Positions 5,109 to 12,483 of a stretch of DNA of 16,889 bases are shown piece by piece (position 1 is the stretch's first letter; every line of letters starts with the position of its first letter). The DNA is taken from positions 1 through 16,889 of the forward strand of contig CAZCSI010000012.1 of NCBI GenBank assembly GCA_964501525.1, in the 5' to 3' direction. The stretch comes from CAYLVJ01 sp964501525 (GTDB lineage: Bacteria > Patescibacteriota > Minisyncoccia > Minisyncoccales > CAYTKG01). The notes under the pieces are model-generated. The model had not been told where the DNA came from, did no database searches, and was given only the letters and a program-made list of their open reading frames with translations. The translations under genes were made by a program, and so were the position numbers.

Positions 5109-5513
5109 ATGGAAACATTGAGAAAGAGCGCCAAAAAGATTATTTTTATCAATATTTTACTGCTTGTTTTCCCCTGGGGCCTGGGTCTTATTCTCATTCC
5201 CGGTCACTTATCAAGGTCTTTGGGGCTTAGTTCCATTTACTGGCGCCTTTTGGGAGCCGCTTCTCTTGCAGGCGCGGTTATTTATTATTTCTCGTACAGG
5301 TTTTACCAGAAAAAAATCTCTTTTTACGTCTTTGTTTTTGGGGTAATCGATAATTTTTTGGCGGGGCTTGTCATAACTGTGCTTTTTATAACAGGACGAG
5401 CGCCTTTTATAGCTTTTTTAAATACGCCTTTGCTTTTTTTCTTTTCTTACTTTTTTTTAGATCAAGCTTGTTGTTATGAGAAAACAAGACAAGAAGAGAA
5501 AGAACCGGAATAA
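5109..5513 (+). CDS. Four-helix membrane protein, hypothetical
   Basis: A 134-residue integral membrane protein with four predicted helices, at about residues 9-31 (IIFINILLLVFPWGLGLILI), 40-61, 71-93 (FYVFVFGVIDNFLAGLVI) and 100-122, and a short charged C-terminal tail (KTRQEEKEPE). Basic residues after the first methionine and between helices 2 and 3 suggest both termini lie in the cytoplasm. No family motif or catalytic residue is recognised. There is no evident SD before the ATG. It stands between the tRNA-like unit and acylphosphatase with no tight spacing to either. Function unknown. Confidence 0.7.
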   Translation: METLRKSAKKIIFINILLLVFPWGLGLILIPGHLSRSLGLSSIYWRLLGAASLAGAVIYYFSYRFYQKKISFYVFVFGVIDNFLAGLVITVLFITGRAPFIAFLNTPLLFFFSYFFLDQACCYEKTRQEEKEPE

Positions 5514-5587
5514 AACTGCTTTACCGTTTTTGATTGAAAAAGAAAAAGCAAAGTTGTTTTATATAAATCACTCAAGTTTAAAAACGT

Positions 5588-5869
5588 ATGGCAGAAAAAA
5601 ATAAAATCCATGTTTTTGTTTCCGGCCGGGTGCAGGGGGTGTTTTTTAGGGCCGGCACCAGAAAAAAAGCCCGGGAGCTGGGGCTGACAGGCTGGGTTAA
5701 AAACCTGCCCGACGGCAGAGTAGAAACGGTTTTGGAGGGCGAAAAAGAGGCGGTAAAAAAAATGACAAAGTGGTTTAAGCACGGTCCGCCTTTGGCCCGG
5801 GTGAATAACGTTGAGATAAAACAAGGTTCTTTTGGGGGTGAGTTTCAAGATTTCAGGATAAGGCGATAA
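5588..5869 (+). CDS. acyP: Acylphosphatase
   Basis: A 93-residue cytoplasmic enzyme that hydrolyses acyl phosphates such as acetyl or carbamoyl phosphate and 1,3-bisphosphoglycerate. Both family signatures are intact: GRVQGVFFRAG (residues 13-23) with the phosphate-binding Arg21, and GWVKNLPDGRVE (35-46) with the catalytic Asn39. Length is typical (about 90-100). No strong SD; the start gives the normal N-terminal strand KIHVFVSGRV. It may be monocistronic: the next gene has its own promoter at 5948. Confidence 0.95.
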   Translation: MAEKNKIHVFVSGRVQGVFFRAGTRKKARELGLTGWVKNLPDGRVETVLEGEKEAVKKMTKWFKHGPPLARVNNVEIKQGSFGGEFQDFRIRR

Positions 5870-5947
5870 AGAAGAGTCTGAATCGGCCTTGAGGGTAACC
5901 GGTAAAACCGCTCTTGATCGGCATAGGAGAATTTTGGCTCTTTAATA

Positions 5948-5956
5948 TGCTATAAT
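5948..5956 (+). promoter_or_regulatory. Extended -10 promoter for the peptidoglycan-binding protein gene
   Basis: TGC directly before TATAAT (5951-5956) is an extended -10 element with a perfect -10 hexamer. No good -35 lies at 17 bp, which is usual for extended -10 promoters. Predicted leader of about 44 nt before ATG 6007. Confidence 0.65.
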
Positions 5957-6006
5957 ACAAAAAAGAAGTTAATCAAAGGTCGATCCTTATAACACGTCAG
6001 AGTTTA

Positions 6007-7107
6007 ATGGTTAGAAGTCAAAAAATGAAAAAACTTATATTAACCGTGTTAGTGGGCGTTCTGGTCTTTTCTGTTTCAGTTTCTCCGGTTTTAGCGCAGG
6101 AAAACGGAGAGGAGCTTAACGGAGAGGAAAATGGAGAGGATCTTAACGGAGAGGAAAACGGGGAAGAAGTGGAAGAGGAGTCCGAGGATGAAGAAGACGG
6201 GGAGGAAGAAGAAACTGATTCTGAGGAGCTTCTTGAGCAACTCAGAGAACAAATCGAACTACTCAGGACTCAGATTGAACAGGTTGTAAACAGGATACAG
6301 AACATGCTGCAGCTTAGAACGCAGTTGAGAGACCAGGGGGTGGATACTGAGGAAGAAACCAAAGAAATTCAACAAATACTCAAGCTGACACAGCAGTTAT
6401 GGCAGGGCCGGAGAGGAGAGGAGGTGGAGCTTCTTCAGGAATTTCTTGCTACGGACCCGGAGGTCTATCCCGAAGGACTTGTGACGGGATACTATGGGCC
6501 CTTAACCATGCGGGCAGTGCAAAGGTTTCAGGAAAGAGCAGGTATTGAGCAGGTCGGAAGAGTAGGCCCTCAGACTCTTTCCAAAATCAATGAACTACTG
6601 GAGGAGGGTGCCGGGGACTCAGGTAAAGTACCGCCCGGACTTTTGGTCTCTCCAGGGATCAGAAGGTTGCTGGGAGAGAACTCTGTAATACCGGAAGGCC
6701 AGGAACTGCCGCCCGGAATTGAGAGAAGATTAGGACAATCTGAAGAAGACGTTGAGTCCGATGAGGAAGAAGAGGATGAGGAAGAAGAGGCTGAGGAAGA
6801 AGATACGGTCGCTCCTACCATATCCGTCATTGTGGTTTCGGAGACAGAATCTAATTCAGCTGTTATCAGCTGGTCAACGGATGAAGCAGCGGACAGCAGA
6901 GTATACTATGACACCGGTTCTTCGGTGGATGCGGATACGGCTCAAACAGAATATTCTTCGGAGCTGGTCGAAGAACACGAGGTTGAGTTAGCGGAGCTGG
7001 ATTCTGAGACAGAGTATTTCTTTTTCGTAGTTTCTGTTGATGAGGCGGGAAACGAAGCCGAAAGCGGAACGCAGTCCTTTACAACTCTGGAATTAACTGA
7101 AGAATAA
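6007..7107 (+). CDS. Secreted peptidoglycan-binding protein with acidic segment and FN3-like domain
   Basis: An exported 366-residue cell-surface protein. In order: signal peptide (basic MVRSQKMKK, hydrophobic core, cleavage after PVLA at about residue 30; ATG 6025 is an equally good start); Glu/Asn/Gly-rich segment with NGEE repeats (about 31-78); coiled coil (about 79-130, SEELLEQLREQIELLRTQIE); a PG_binding_1-like domain (about 138-195, VELLQEFLATDPEVYPEG ... YYGPLTMRAVQRFQ); a linker; a second Glu run (about 246-266); and a C-terminal fibronectin-III-like domain (about 268-361, with ISWSTDEAADSRVYYDTGSS and TEYFFFVVSVDEAGNEAE). This layout is common in CPR secreted proteins. It probably anchors to the wall and presents the FN3 domain for contact. 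No catalytic domain is visible. Confidence 0.85.
   Translation: MVRSQKMKKLILTVLVGVLVFSVSVSPVLAQENGEELNGEENGEDLNGEENGEEVEEESEDEEDGEEEETDSEELLEQLREQIELLRTQIEQVVNRIQNMLQLRTQLRDQGVDTEEETKEIQQILKLTQQLWQGRRGEEVELLQEFLATDPEVYPEGLVTGYYGPLTMRAVQRFQERAGIEQVGRVGPQTLSKINELLEEGAGDSGKVPPGLLVSPGIRRLLGENSVIPEGQELPPGIERRLGQSEEDVESDEEEEDEEEEAEEEDTVAPTISVIVVSETESNSAVISWSTDEAADSRVYYDTGSSVDADTAQTEYSSELVEEHEVELAELDSETEYFFFVVSVDEAGNEAESGTQSFTTLELTEE
6099..6172 (+). repeat. Short in-frame repeats encoding NGEE units
   Basis: Near-identical copies of AACGGAGAGGA / AATGGAGAGGA recur, and CTTAACGGAGAGGAAAA is present twice (about 6115 and 6142). They encode alternating LNGEENGEE and NGED units. Such arrays expand and contract by slippage, so length may vary between strains. 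Confidence 0.75.
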
Positions 7108-7182
7108 AGAAGCCGGGCTGACAGAAAGTTATCTTTGGGACCGGACAGATGTTGTTTTGGGTTACGCTCTGAACCGACGAAT

Positions 7183-7212
7183 AAAACAAACTCGCACTCG
7201 CGAGTTTGTTTT
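7183..7212 (+). terminator. Intrinsic terminator-like hairpin
   Basis: Perfect 13-bp stem AAAACAAACTCGC / GCGAGTTTGTTTT around ACTC. The T-rich right arm (TTTGTTTT) serves as the U-tract. It probably ends the peptidoglycan-binding protein transcript; no gene is seen in 7108-7260. Confidence 0.75.
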
Positions 7213-7272
7213 GGTTGCCGTGTCTGATTGTGATAGGATGTTTAAAATAGAAAAAATATTTTGATATTTGAT

Positions 7273-8694
7273 ATGAGAAAGGTAAGAGTTGCTTTTTTCG
7301 CTGACCTGCATATCCGCAGGAACAAAATTCAATCCCAGACAGATTTTGGAGGTCCAAGCCGGTGGATTCCCAAAAAAGCCCAAGAAGCGCTTAACGATAT
7401 CCGTCCCGATTATATTTTCGGATTGGGAGACCTAACCGCTGCCGGAGACGAAGAAGACTGGCTGGGTTATAGAAAATGGCTTCAGGGAGTTAAAGCTCCG
7501 GTGTTTGACCTGATGGGCAACCATGACCGGGATTATACTGTTTTTCACAACCTTGATTATGGCGAGGGATATTTTGATGTGCTGGGCCGGGTTTCTGCCG
7601 CCAAAGCGGTTAAAATAGGAAACCTGATTTTTATACTGATATCAGAGGAGCATGACCCGGAAGGCAATAGAAAGCTGTTGACCTCTACTGTACCTCTGAG
7701 AACTTTTGACTTTTTAGAGTCGATCCTCCAGAAATACTCGAAAAGCAATAATATTTTTGTTTTAAGCCACACCTTGCTGAGAGGAACCACAGCTTTGTCG
7801 AACGACTGGTCGTTTAATGACATTGAGGACTGGAAAATCATATCAAAAAGATTTTTTAAGTTGTTTTCTCGATACCCTGTTACAGCTCATTTAACAGGAC
7901 ATACTCATATGGATTATCGCTATCGGGCGGGAATAAAAGACATTGACGAGAGAAAGTATAAGAAGAAAATAGGGAAATTCATCAACGGCAAAGATTACAA
8001 TAGACTGCCCGACATTTATTTTTTGAATATGCCGTGCGTGGATACGGCTCACGGCTGGCTGGGAAGCAACTTCGCTTTTTTAAGAAAATTGGGAACAAAA
8101 ACAGCCAAGGCTCAACACTCACCCCTGCGTTGGCTGTATGTTAAACTGGAAGAAAAAGGTCCTCGGATTTTTGATTTTTTGTATAAATCTCAAATCAACA
8201 ACATTCTCGGCCGGCCAGCCGTTTATTATTTCGACATTGTTCCGGACAGTAAAAAAGTAAAAATGACAACCCGCTGGATAGGCAAAAACAAGGATATGGA
8301 GGAGCATGATATTTTCTTAGCATTTCCAACTGAGTGTTCCGGCTCCGAGGCTGAAATCATCGCCTCTGACCTGAGTTTAAGAACCAAGGAAAATTTACAA
8401 ATTACCAGGGACAGCTGGTTTAAACTGTCTGCGGGCCAGAAAGGGAAGGCCGTACTTTCAAAAAGTTTTACCGGGCTGAAAGAGATAAAAGGAATTGATG
8501 TTGCAGCTCATAACTTAAAAGGTTACTCTGTTTTATGGCAGGGAAGCATGGATAAAGGGGCGACCTGGTCAGAGCAATGGGTTGAGGATCCCTCTTCTCT
8601 GGGTAGAGTGAATGCGATTAAGATTAAGATAAGTTTTACCGCAGGTGGCTCGGAGGCAGAAATAGAAGATGTAAAGTTAAAAGTTGATAATTAG
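7273..8694 (+). CDS. Calcineurin-like metallophosphoesterase
   Basis: A 473-residue two-metal phosphoesterase. ATG 7273 is preferred to the TTG at 7261 because it places the first strand normally (MRKVRVAFFADLH). All metal-site motifs are present in order: D11-x-H13, G52-D53, GNHD (82-85), the lone His in VLSHT (about 167), and GHTH in AHLTGHTHMD (about 214-217). The catalytic domain ends near residue 270. The last 200 residues are beta-rich and end in GSMDKGATWSEQWVEDPSS ... AEIEDVKLKV, resembling a carbohydrate- or surface-binding beta-sandwich. No signal peptide is seen. The substrate cannot be inferred. It is followed after 22 nt by the YjbQ-family gene, so co-transcription is likely. Confidence 0.88.
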   Translation: MRKVRVAFFADLHIRRNKIQSQTDFGGPSRWIPKKAQEALNDIRPDYIFGLGDLTAAGDEEDWLGYRKWLQGVKAPVFDLMGNHDRDYTVFHNLDYGEGYFDVLGRVSAAKAVKIGNLIFILISEEHDPEGNRKLLTSTVPLRTFDFLESILQKYSKSNNIFVLSHTLLRGTTALSNDWSFNDIEDWKIISKRFFKLFSRYPVTAHLTGHTHMDYRYRAGIKDIDERKYKKKIGKFINGKDYNRLPDIYFLNMPCVDTAHGWLGSNFAFLRKLGTKTAKAQHSPLRWLYVKLEEKGPRIFDFLYKSQINNILGRPAVYYFDIVPDSKKVKMTTRWIGKNKDMEEHDIFLAFPTECSGSEAEIIASDLSLRTKENLQITRDSWFKLSAGQKGKAVLSKSFTGLKEIKGIDVAAHNLKGYSVLWQGSMDKGATWSEQWVEDPSSLGRVNAIKIKISFTAGGSEAEIEDVKLKVDN

Positions 8695-8716
8695 TGATAA
8701 AACATAATAAGTTTCA

Positions 8717-9112
8717 ATGATAAAAGAGTTTACAATTAAAACTGACAAGCGCTGTGAACTGGTGGACATTACCCCAGAGGTAAAAGAAATAGTTAACGAA
8801 AGCTGTAGAGAAGAGGCTTCGGTTTTAGTTTTTACTCCGCACTCGACGGCCGGGGTTTTGTTGACTGAGAACGAGCCGGGGCTGAAACAGGATTTACTTG
8901 ATGTTCTTAAAGACATGGTCGCCGGCTTTGATTTTTTGCACGACCGGATTGACAACAACGCGGACTCTCACATCCTTTCCGCTATCATAGGCCACGGAAA
9001 GAATTTGATGGTTCAAGAAGGGAAGTTGGTTCTTGGAACCTGGCAGCAGATTTTTCTGGTTGAACTGGACGGTCCAAGAACAAGAAAGCTCGTGGTTCAG
9101 GTTAAAGATTAA
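8717..9112 (+). CDS. YjbQ/UPF0047 family protein
   Basis: A 131-residue cytoplasmic protein of the YjbQ (UPF0047) family, annotated in some databases as a secondary thiamine-phosphate synthase because the E. coli protein complements weakly; its true role is unsettled. Family blocks are intact: VFTPHSTAGVLLTENE (about 38-53), HDRIDNNADSHILSAIIG (about 75-92), and GTWQQIFLVELDGPR at the C-terminus. Conserved His and Glu residues in these blocks form the putative metal site. Length is typical. It starts 22 nt after the phosphoesterase and is followed after 20 nt by the pyrophosphatase-like gene. Confidence 0.92.
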   Translation: MIKEFTIKTDKRCELVDITPEVKEIVNESCREEASVLVFTPHSTAGVLLTENEPGLKQDLLDVLKDMVAGFDFLHDRIDNNADSHILSAIIGHGKNLMVQEGKLVLGTWQQIFLVELDGPRTRKLVVQVKD

Positions 9113-9132
9113 AAAATTACCATAGTTCTGGT

Positions 9133-9495
9133 ATGAAAAACAAAAACCTTAGTTTTTCATTAGCCAAAAAGTACTTAGGGAAAGAAGTAGAAGTGGTGAT
9201 AGACAGGCCTCTGGGCAGCAAGCATCCGGAGTATGGATTTAAATACAAAGCTAATTACGGTTATGTACCGGGAACGGAGGCCCCGGACGGCGAAGAACTG
9301 GATGCTTATTTTCTCGGAGGCAATAAACCAGTCAGGAAAGGTAGGGGAAAATGTATCGCCGTTATCCATAGACTGAATGACGACGATGACAAGTTGGTTG
9401 TAGTCGTTCAGGGAAAAGAGGAGATGAAAGATGGGGAGATTAAAAAGGCTGTTTCTTTTCAGGAAAAGTGGTTTGAGTGGGAGATCAGGCGATAA
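9133..9495 (+). CDS. Short inorganic-pyrophosphatase-like protein
   Basis: A 120-residue protein related to family I soluble inorganic pyrophosphatase, which hydrolyses PPi to phosphate with Mg2+. The recognisable core is VVIDRPLGSKHPEYGFKYKA, then NYGYVPGTEAPDGEELDAYF, where the acidic DGEELD segment aligns with the metal-binding signature, then CIAVIHRLNDDDDKLVVV. Canonical family I enzymes have about 165-180 residues, so this is a short variant; similar 110-120 aa proteins are known in Firmicutes and metagenomes. Catalysis is not certain because the C-terminal part of the canonical fold is reduced. It lies in a run with the phosphoesterase and YjbQ genes. Confidence 0.82.
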   Translation: MKNKNLSFSLAKKYLGKEVEVVIDRPLGSKHPEYGFKYKANYGYVPGTEAPDGEELDAYFLGGNKPVRKGRGKCIAVIHRLNDDDDKLVVVVQGKEEMKDGEIKKAVSFQEKWFEWEIRR

Positions 9496-9513
9496 GTCGA
9501 AGCCTGCCCGCTG

Positions 9514-9542
9514 GTGACTTATCTGAAATTTTATGAGATAAT
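9514..9542 (+). promoter_or_regulatory. Possible promoter for the FKBP gene
   Basis: -35-like GTGACT (9514-9519), 17-bp spacer, -10 GATAAT (9537-9542). The predicted start, about 9549, leaves only a few bases before ATG 9555, so the transcript would be nearly leaderless. Confidence 0.45.
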
Positions 9543-9554
9543 AAAAAAGTTAAA

Positions 9555-10151
9555 ATGAACAAAAAAATATTATTTGGAGTTGCAACTTTGCTATTTACTT
9601 TTGGAGCGGGTTTTTATTTTCTGATGCGCACCGGCCGGGAAAAACAACAAGTGGAACCGGAGGATCTTTCGTCTAACCCCGCTGCGTTTTTTTGTGAAGA
9701 ACAAGGAGGAAGGGTGCAAAACATTCCCTTTGACACGGGGGTAAGAGGATTTTGTGTTTTTGAGGACGGCTCTCAATGTGCACAATGGGATTTTTATAAT
9801 CAAAGATGCGACAAAGGGCAGTTAAAAGTAGAGGTTTTGGAAAAAGGCAGCGGGACCAGGGTTGACAACGAAGACGTAGTCAGTGTTCATTATGTGGGCA
9901 GGCTGGAAGATGGGACAAAGTTTGACTCAAGTATAGACAGAGGAGAATCTTTTTCCTTCACTCTGGGAGCAGGGGAAGTCATATCGGGCTGGGACCAGGG
10001 AGTTCTGGGGATGCAGGTCGGAGAGAAAAGAAGATTAACTATTGGCCCGGCTTTGGGCTATGGAGAAAATGGAGTCCCGGGGGTCATTCCTCCTGATTCG
10101 GTTTTAATTTTCGAGGTAGAGCTTTTAGAAATCGGAGGCCATGGCTTATAA
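9555..10151 (+). CDS. Membrane-anchored DUF333-FKBP fusion (peptidyl-prolyl isomerase)
   Basis: A 198-residue protein of three parts. Residues 5-24 form a membrane anchor or uncleaved signal (ILFGVATLLFTFGAGFYFL) that places the rest outside the membrane. Residues 41-86 match DUF333 (NPAAFFCEEQGG ... FCVFEDGSQCAQWDFYNQRC) with four cysteines, 47, 67, 75 and 85, which could form disulfides. Residues 90-195 are a complete FKBP domain (VSVHYVGRLEDGTKFDSS, FTLGAGEVISGWDQGVLGM, LGYGENGVPGVIPPDSVLIF) including the Trp and Tyr pocket residues, so isomerase activity is likely. Its probable role is folding of exported proteins. The stop overlaps the nuclease start by 11 nt. Confidence 0.9.
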   Translation: MNKKILFGVATLLFTFGAGFYFLMRTGREKQQVEPEDLSSNPAAFFCEEQGGRVQNIPFDTGVRGFCVFEDGSQCAQWDFYNQRCDKGQLKVEVLEKGSGTRVDNEDVVSVHYVGRLEDGTKFDSSIDRGESFSFTLGAGEVISGWDQGVLGMQVGEKRRLTIGPALGYGENGVPGVIPPDSVLIFEVELLEIGGHGL

Positions 10152-10959
10152 ATTTCCTAAAAAAATATTTCCGAGCCGAGTAACACCTTTTTTAAGGTGC
10201 CCTTTTCAGTTTAAGTGTAAAAACGACAAAGAGATCGAGGTAGAGTTTGTAGAAACTCCGGCTACTTTTACAGGCAAGGTGATTCATAATGTGCTGGAGA
10301 AGTTTTTTGACATCTCAAGAGTGCCCATAGACGAAAGAGACAAGGTTGATATTGCTCAGATCGTGCGGGAAGCGTGGGTTGATGTGCCGAAGAATGGAGG
10401 CGACAGAACCCCTTGGACCGGAGAGGAAAGAAAAGAGCTTTTTGGTTCTCGGGAGCAGGAAAGAGCTTACGGCTTGAAAACCATCAGCATGGTTAATAAT
10501 TTTTTAGCGGGAGCAGACCTTTCCGCTGTGCCTTTGGCCGTTGAGGAGTGGATGGACTGCGAGGTTGATAACTTTACTCTGGCAGGAAGGATAGACAGAA
10601 TAGACCAGGAGTCGACTGATACGGTAGCTATTTGGGATTACAAAACAGGCAAACTTCCCTACCATAAAAGTATTGAAAAAATGATGGAGCAGGATTTTCA
10701 GATTCCGATCTACTCCATAGTAGCGGGGGAGCGCTACCCCGGAGCTAAAAAGATTAAGGCCGGACTTATCTATGTAAAATATTCCAGGATTTTTGATGTG
10801 GTTTGGACCAGAGAGGAGATAAAAGAGTTGAAGGGAAAACTAATCGCTAAACTTGAAAAAATAAAAAAGACAAAGAAGTTTCCCCCTCGGCTCAACAAGC
10901 TCTGCCCCTGGTGCGACTATAAAGATATCTGCCCCGCTTACAAAGAAAACGAAGAATAA
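10141..10959 (+). CDS. PD-(D/E)XK nuclease, RecB/Cas4-like with 4-Cys cluster
   Basis: A 272-residue RecB-family (PDDEXK_1) nuclease. Active-site residues are in order: His49 (GKVIHN), Asp152 (GRIDR), Asp166-x-Lys168 (IWDYKTGK), and the QxxxY-type motif QIPIYS near residue 195. Four cysteines, C20, C255, C258 and C264 (FLRCPF; LCPWCDYKDIC), follow the C-xn-C-x2-C-x5-C pattern that binds 4Fe-4S in AddB, Cas4 and related enzymes. It stands alone, with no helicase and no CRISPR locus in the window, so a stand-alone repair exonuclease is more likely than Cas4. The start overlaps the FKBP gene end, which implies coupled translation. Confidence 0.88.
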   Translation: MAYKFPKKIFPSRVTPFLRCPFQFKCKNDKEIEVEFVETPATFTGKVIHNVLEKFFDISRVPIDERDKVDIAQIVREAWVDVPKNGGDRTPWTGEERKELFGSREQERAYGLKTISMVNNFLAGADLSAVPLAVEEWMDCEVDNFTLAGRIDRIDQESTDTVAIWDYKTGKLPYHKSIEKMMEQDFQIPIYSIVAGERYPGAKKIKAGLIYVKYSRIFDVVWTREEIKELKGKLIAKLEKIKKTKKFPPRLNKLCPWCDYKDICPAYKENEE

Positions 10960-10971
10960 GTTATGATGAGA

Positions 10972-10993
10972 TAGAGGGGCGAAGGCCCCTCTA
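10972..10993 (+). terminator. Hairpin, probable terminator after the nuclease gene
   Basis: Perfect 9-bp stem TAGAGGGGC / GCCCCTCTA with loop GAAG. The tail (TTAATATTATTT) is AT-rich but not a clean T-run, so termination may be partial. Confidence 0.65.
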
Positions 10994-11015
10994 TTAATAT
11001 TATTTATATTACCCC

Positions 11016-11044
11016 TTGACACGACATAGTTTTGGGTATATACT
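11016..11044 (+). promoter_or_regulatory. Consensus promoter of the DUF5320-like gene
   Basis: -35 TTGACA (11016-11021, perfect), 17-bp spacer, -10 TATACT (11039-11044). This is the best promoter in the window. A palindrome covers the -10 box (see next entry), so a strong but repressed promoter is likely. Confidence 0.85.
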
Positions 11045-11050
11045 CAAAAC
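11029..11050. promoter_or_regulatory. Palindromic operator overlapping the -10 box
   Basis: Arms GTTTTG (11029-11034) and CAAAAC (11045-11050) flank the self-complementary core GTATATAC (11036-11043); only the pair 11035/11044 breaks symmetry. It covers the end of the spacer, the whole -10 and the bases up to the predicted start. A dimeric repressor is implied; the DUF134 protein encoded downstream is the local candidate. Confidence 0.72.
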
Positions 11051-11092
11051 AGAAAGGTCAAAGATTACAAAAGTTAACAAGAAATCTTTAAT

Positions 11093-11329
11093 ATGCCTAG
11101 ATTCAACGGAACCGGACCTTTAGGTTGCGGACCCCGAACTGGTTGCGGCATGGGGCCCTGCGGAGCAGGGATAGGCTGGAGAAGGGGCCGGGGTAGAGGT
11201 GTGGGCAGATTCTTCGGAATTGGAAAATACAGCGCTGAGGACGAGAAAGAAGATCTTTCAGATTACGAAAGGTGCTTGAAAGAGGAGTTGAAAGCTGTCC
11301 AAAACCGCCTGGAGGAACTGGAAAAATAA
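11093..11329 (+). CDS. DUF5320-like Gly/Cys-rich small protein
   Basis: A 78-residue protein with the N-terminal signature of DUF5320 (MPRFNGTGPLGCGPRTGCG; family pattern MPxxdrtGPxGxGPxTGrG). It has four Cys in total, three of them in the first 25 residues (GCGP, GCGMGPCG), then an Arg/Gly stretch and a C-terminal coiled coil (YERCLKEELKAVQNRLEELEK). The N-terminal Cys/Gly part could bind metal or iron-sulfur, but no function is established for the family. It is controlled by the strong promoter and palindrome just upstream, ends in a terminator, and is followed by a DUF134 regulator, a pairing I recall from many anaerobe and archaeal genomes. No SD is visible. Confidence 0.75.
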   Translation: MPRFNGTGPLGCGPRTGCGMGPCGAGIGWRRGRGRGVGRFFGIGKYSAEDEKEDLSDYERCLKEELKAVQNRLEELEK

Positions 11330-11380
11330 AAAAGGCCGCGGACCCCGGTCTCTTTTAAGGGGCCGGGATGGGCCTTTTTT
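11328..11380 (+). terminator. Intrinsic terminator after the DUF5320-like gene
   Basis: Outer stem AAAAAAGGCC / GGCCTTTTTT (11328-11337 and 11371-11380) with inner pairing CCCGG / CCGGG. The T6 run follows directly. The stem starts within the stop codon. Confidence 0.85.
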
Positions 11381-11412
11381 AAAGATTAGCATAGAGATTT
11401 TTCATTTTCAAT

Positions 11413-11691
11413 ATGGTTAGACCTTGTAAAAACAGAAGAATAAGATTTGACCCGGATGTCACTTATTTTAAACCCAGAGGCGTGGCTTTGCGCTCTCTTA
11501 AGGTGACGGAGTTGACCAAAGAAGAGATTGAGGCTTTGCGCCTCAAAAATATAAAAGGGTTGACACAAACAGAGGCTGCAGAAAGAATGAACACCTCCCA
11601 AAGTACTTTTCAGAGAATTCTTTCTTCTGCTTATGAAAAAATAAGCCGGGCTCTGGTAGAAGGAAGGGCGATTAAGATTGTAGGCCCTTAA
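11413..11691 (+). CDS. DUF134 (UPF0251) helix-turn-helix regulator
   Basis: A 92-residue DNA-binding protein. The N-terminus RPCKNRRIRFDPDVTYFKPRGV is the DUF134 signature with its conserved Cys. Residues about 37-82 (LTKEEIEALRLKNIKGLTQTEAAERMNTSQSTFQRIL) are a sigma-70-region-4-like helix-turn-helix. DUF134 proteins are short, presumably dimeric regulators of unknown ligand. It is encoded between a DUF5320-like gene with an operator and a metal ABC transporter, so it may respond to metal or redox state and act on one or both. It follows a terminator, and no clear promoter of its own was found in the 30 bases upstream. Confidence 0.88.
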   Translation: MVRPCKNRRIRFDPDVTYFKPRGVALRSLKVTELTKEEIEALRLKNIKGLTQTEAAERMNTSQSTFQRILSSAYEKISRALVEGRAIKIVGP

Positions 11692-11718
11692 CGGCTTTTA
11701 AAAAAATCAAAAATCCTC

Positions 11719-11724
11719 TATAAT
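11719..11724 (+). promoter_or_regulatory. Possible -10 box for the ABC transporter genes
   Basis: A perfect TATAAT hexamer 58 bp before the ABC ATPase start. The -35 region at 17 bp is AT-rich and weak, so the call is tentative. Confidence 0.4.
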
Positions 11725-11782
11725 CAACTACTGAAAGGCAACGGCATTTTTTTATTGCTTAATTCGTCTTTCTTGTTGGTTT

Positions 11783-12469
11783 ATGGAACAGGTTTTAAGT
11801 GTAAAAAACTTGGACGTAACAAGGGGTCAAGAAAAGATAATTGACTCCTTGTCTTTTAGTTTGGAAAAAGGAGAGTTTTTGACCATATTGGGCCCCAATG
11901 GTTCTGGGAAAAGCACTCTTTTCGAAGCCTTGCTCGGTATAGTTGACTACGAAGGCGACATCAACTGGTCGCCGCAGGTTAAAATAAGTTATCTCCCGGA
12001 AAGATTGGCCAGAGAAATGTTTCTCCTTTTTCCTCTTACGGTTAAAGACTTTTTTGAGCTGAGCAAAATAAAAAAGGACAGGACGGAGAAGCTGCTTTCT
12101 TCCGTGGGGCTGGGCAGGGATTTTTTAGACAGAACTCCAGCTCGTTTATCTTCAGGAGAGTTTCAAAGAATGTTGGTGGCCTGGTCTTTGGCTTCAGAAC
12201 CCAATGTGCTTTTGTTTGATGAGCCGATGGGGGGTATTGATGTTGGAGGCAGGGAGACGATTTACACCCTGCTTCATAAGTTCTGGAAAGAAAAAGGATT
12301 AACCGTTGTTCTTGTTACCCATGAGATCAATGTTGTTTATGCTTACTCCACCAACGTGTTATGCCTTTCCCGTAAAAAAATGTGTTACGGCAAGGCAAAA
12401 GAAGTGCTGACTCCTGAAAACTTAAGGCAGATTTATGGCCATCAATTAAAATTCTACGAACACGATTAG
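11783..12469 (+). CDS. Metal-type (Zn/Mn) ABC transporter ATPase
   Basis: A 228-residue ABC ATPase that powers the adjacent permease. Walker A is GPNGSGKST (37-45), signature LSSGEFQRM (122-130), Walker B VLLFDEP (142-148) with catalytic Glu147, D-loop GGID, and the H-loop histidine in VTHE. Together with a ZnuB-type permease directly downstream this is the ZnuC/MntA/TroB group, which imports Zn, Mn or Fe. No periplasmic binding protein gene lies in the window. The start ATG 11783 has no SD. The gap to the permease gene, 55 nt, contains a 7-bp inverted repeat. Confidence 0.9.
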   Translation: MEQVLSVKNLDVTRGQEKIIDSLSFSLEKGEFLTILGPNGSGKSTLFEALLGIVDYEGDINWSPQVKISYLPERLAREMFLLFPLTVKDFFELSKIKKDRTEKLLSSVGLGRDFLDRTPARLSSGEFQRMLVAWSLASEPNVLLFDEPMGGIDVGGRETIYTLLHKFWKEKGLTVVLVTHEINVVYAYSTNVLCLSRKKMCYGKAKEVLTPENLRQIYGHQLKFYEHD

Positions 12470-12483
12470 TATTTGTGGAAAAC

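Noticed and set aside
10141..10959. Cas4 of a CRISPR system
   Set aside because: The four-Cys RecB nuclease pattern fits Cas4, but no repeat-spacer array or other cas gene is present in the window.
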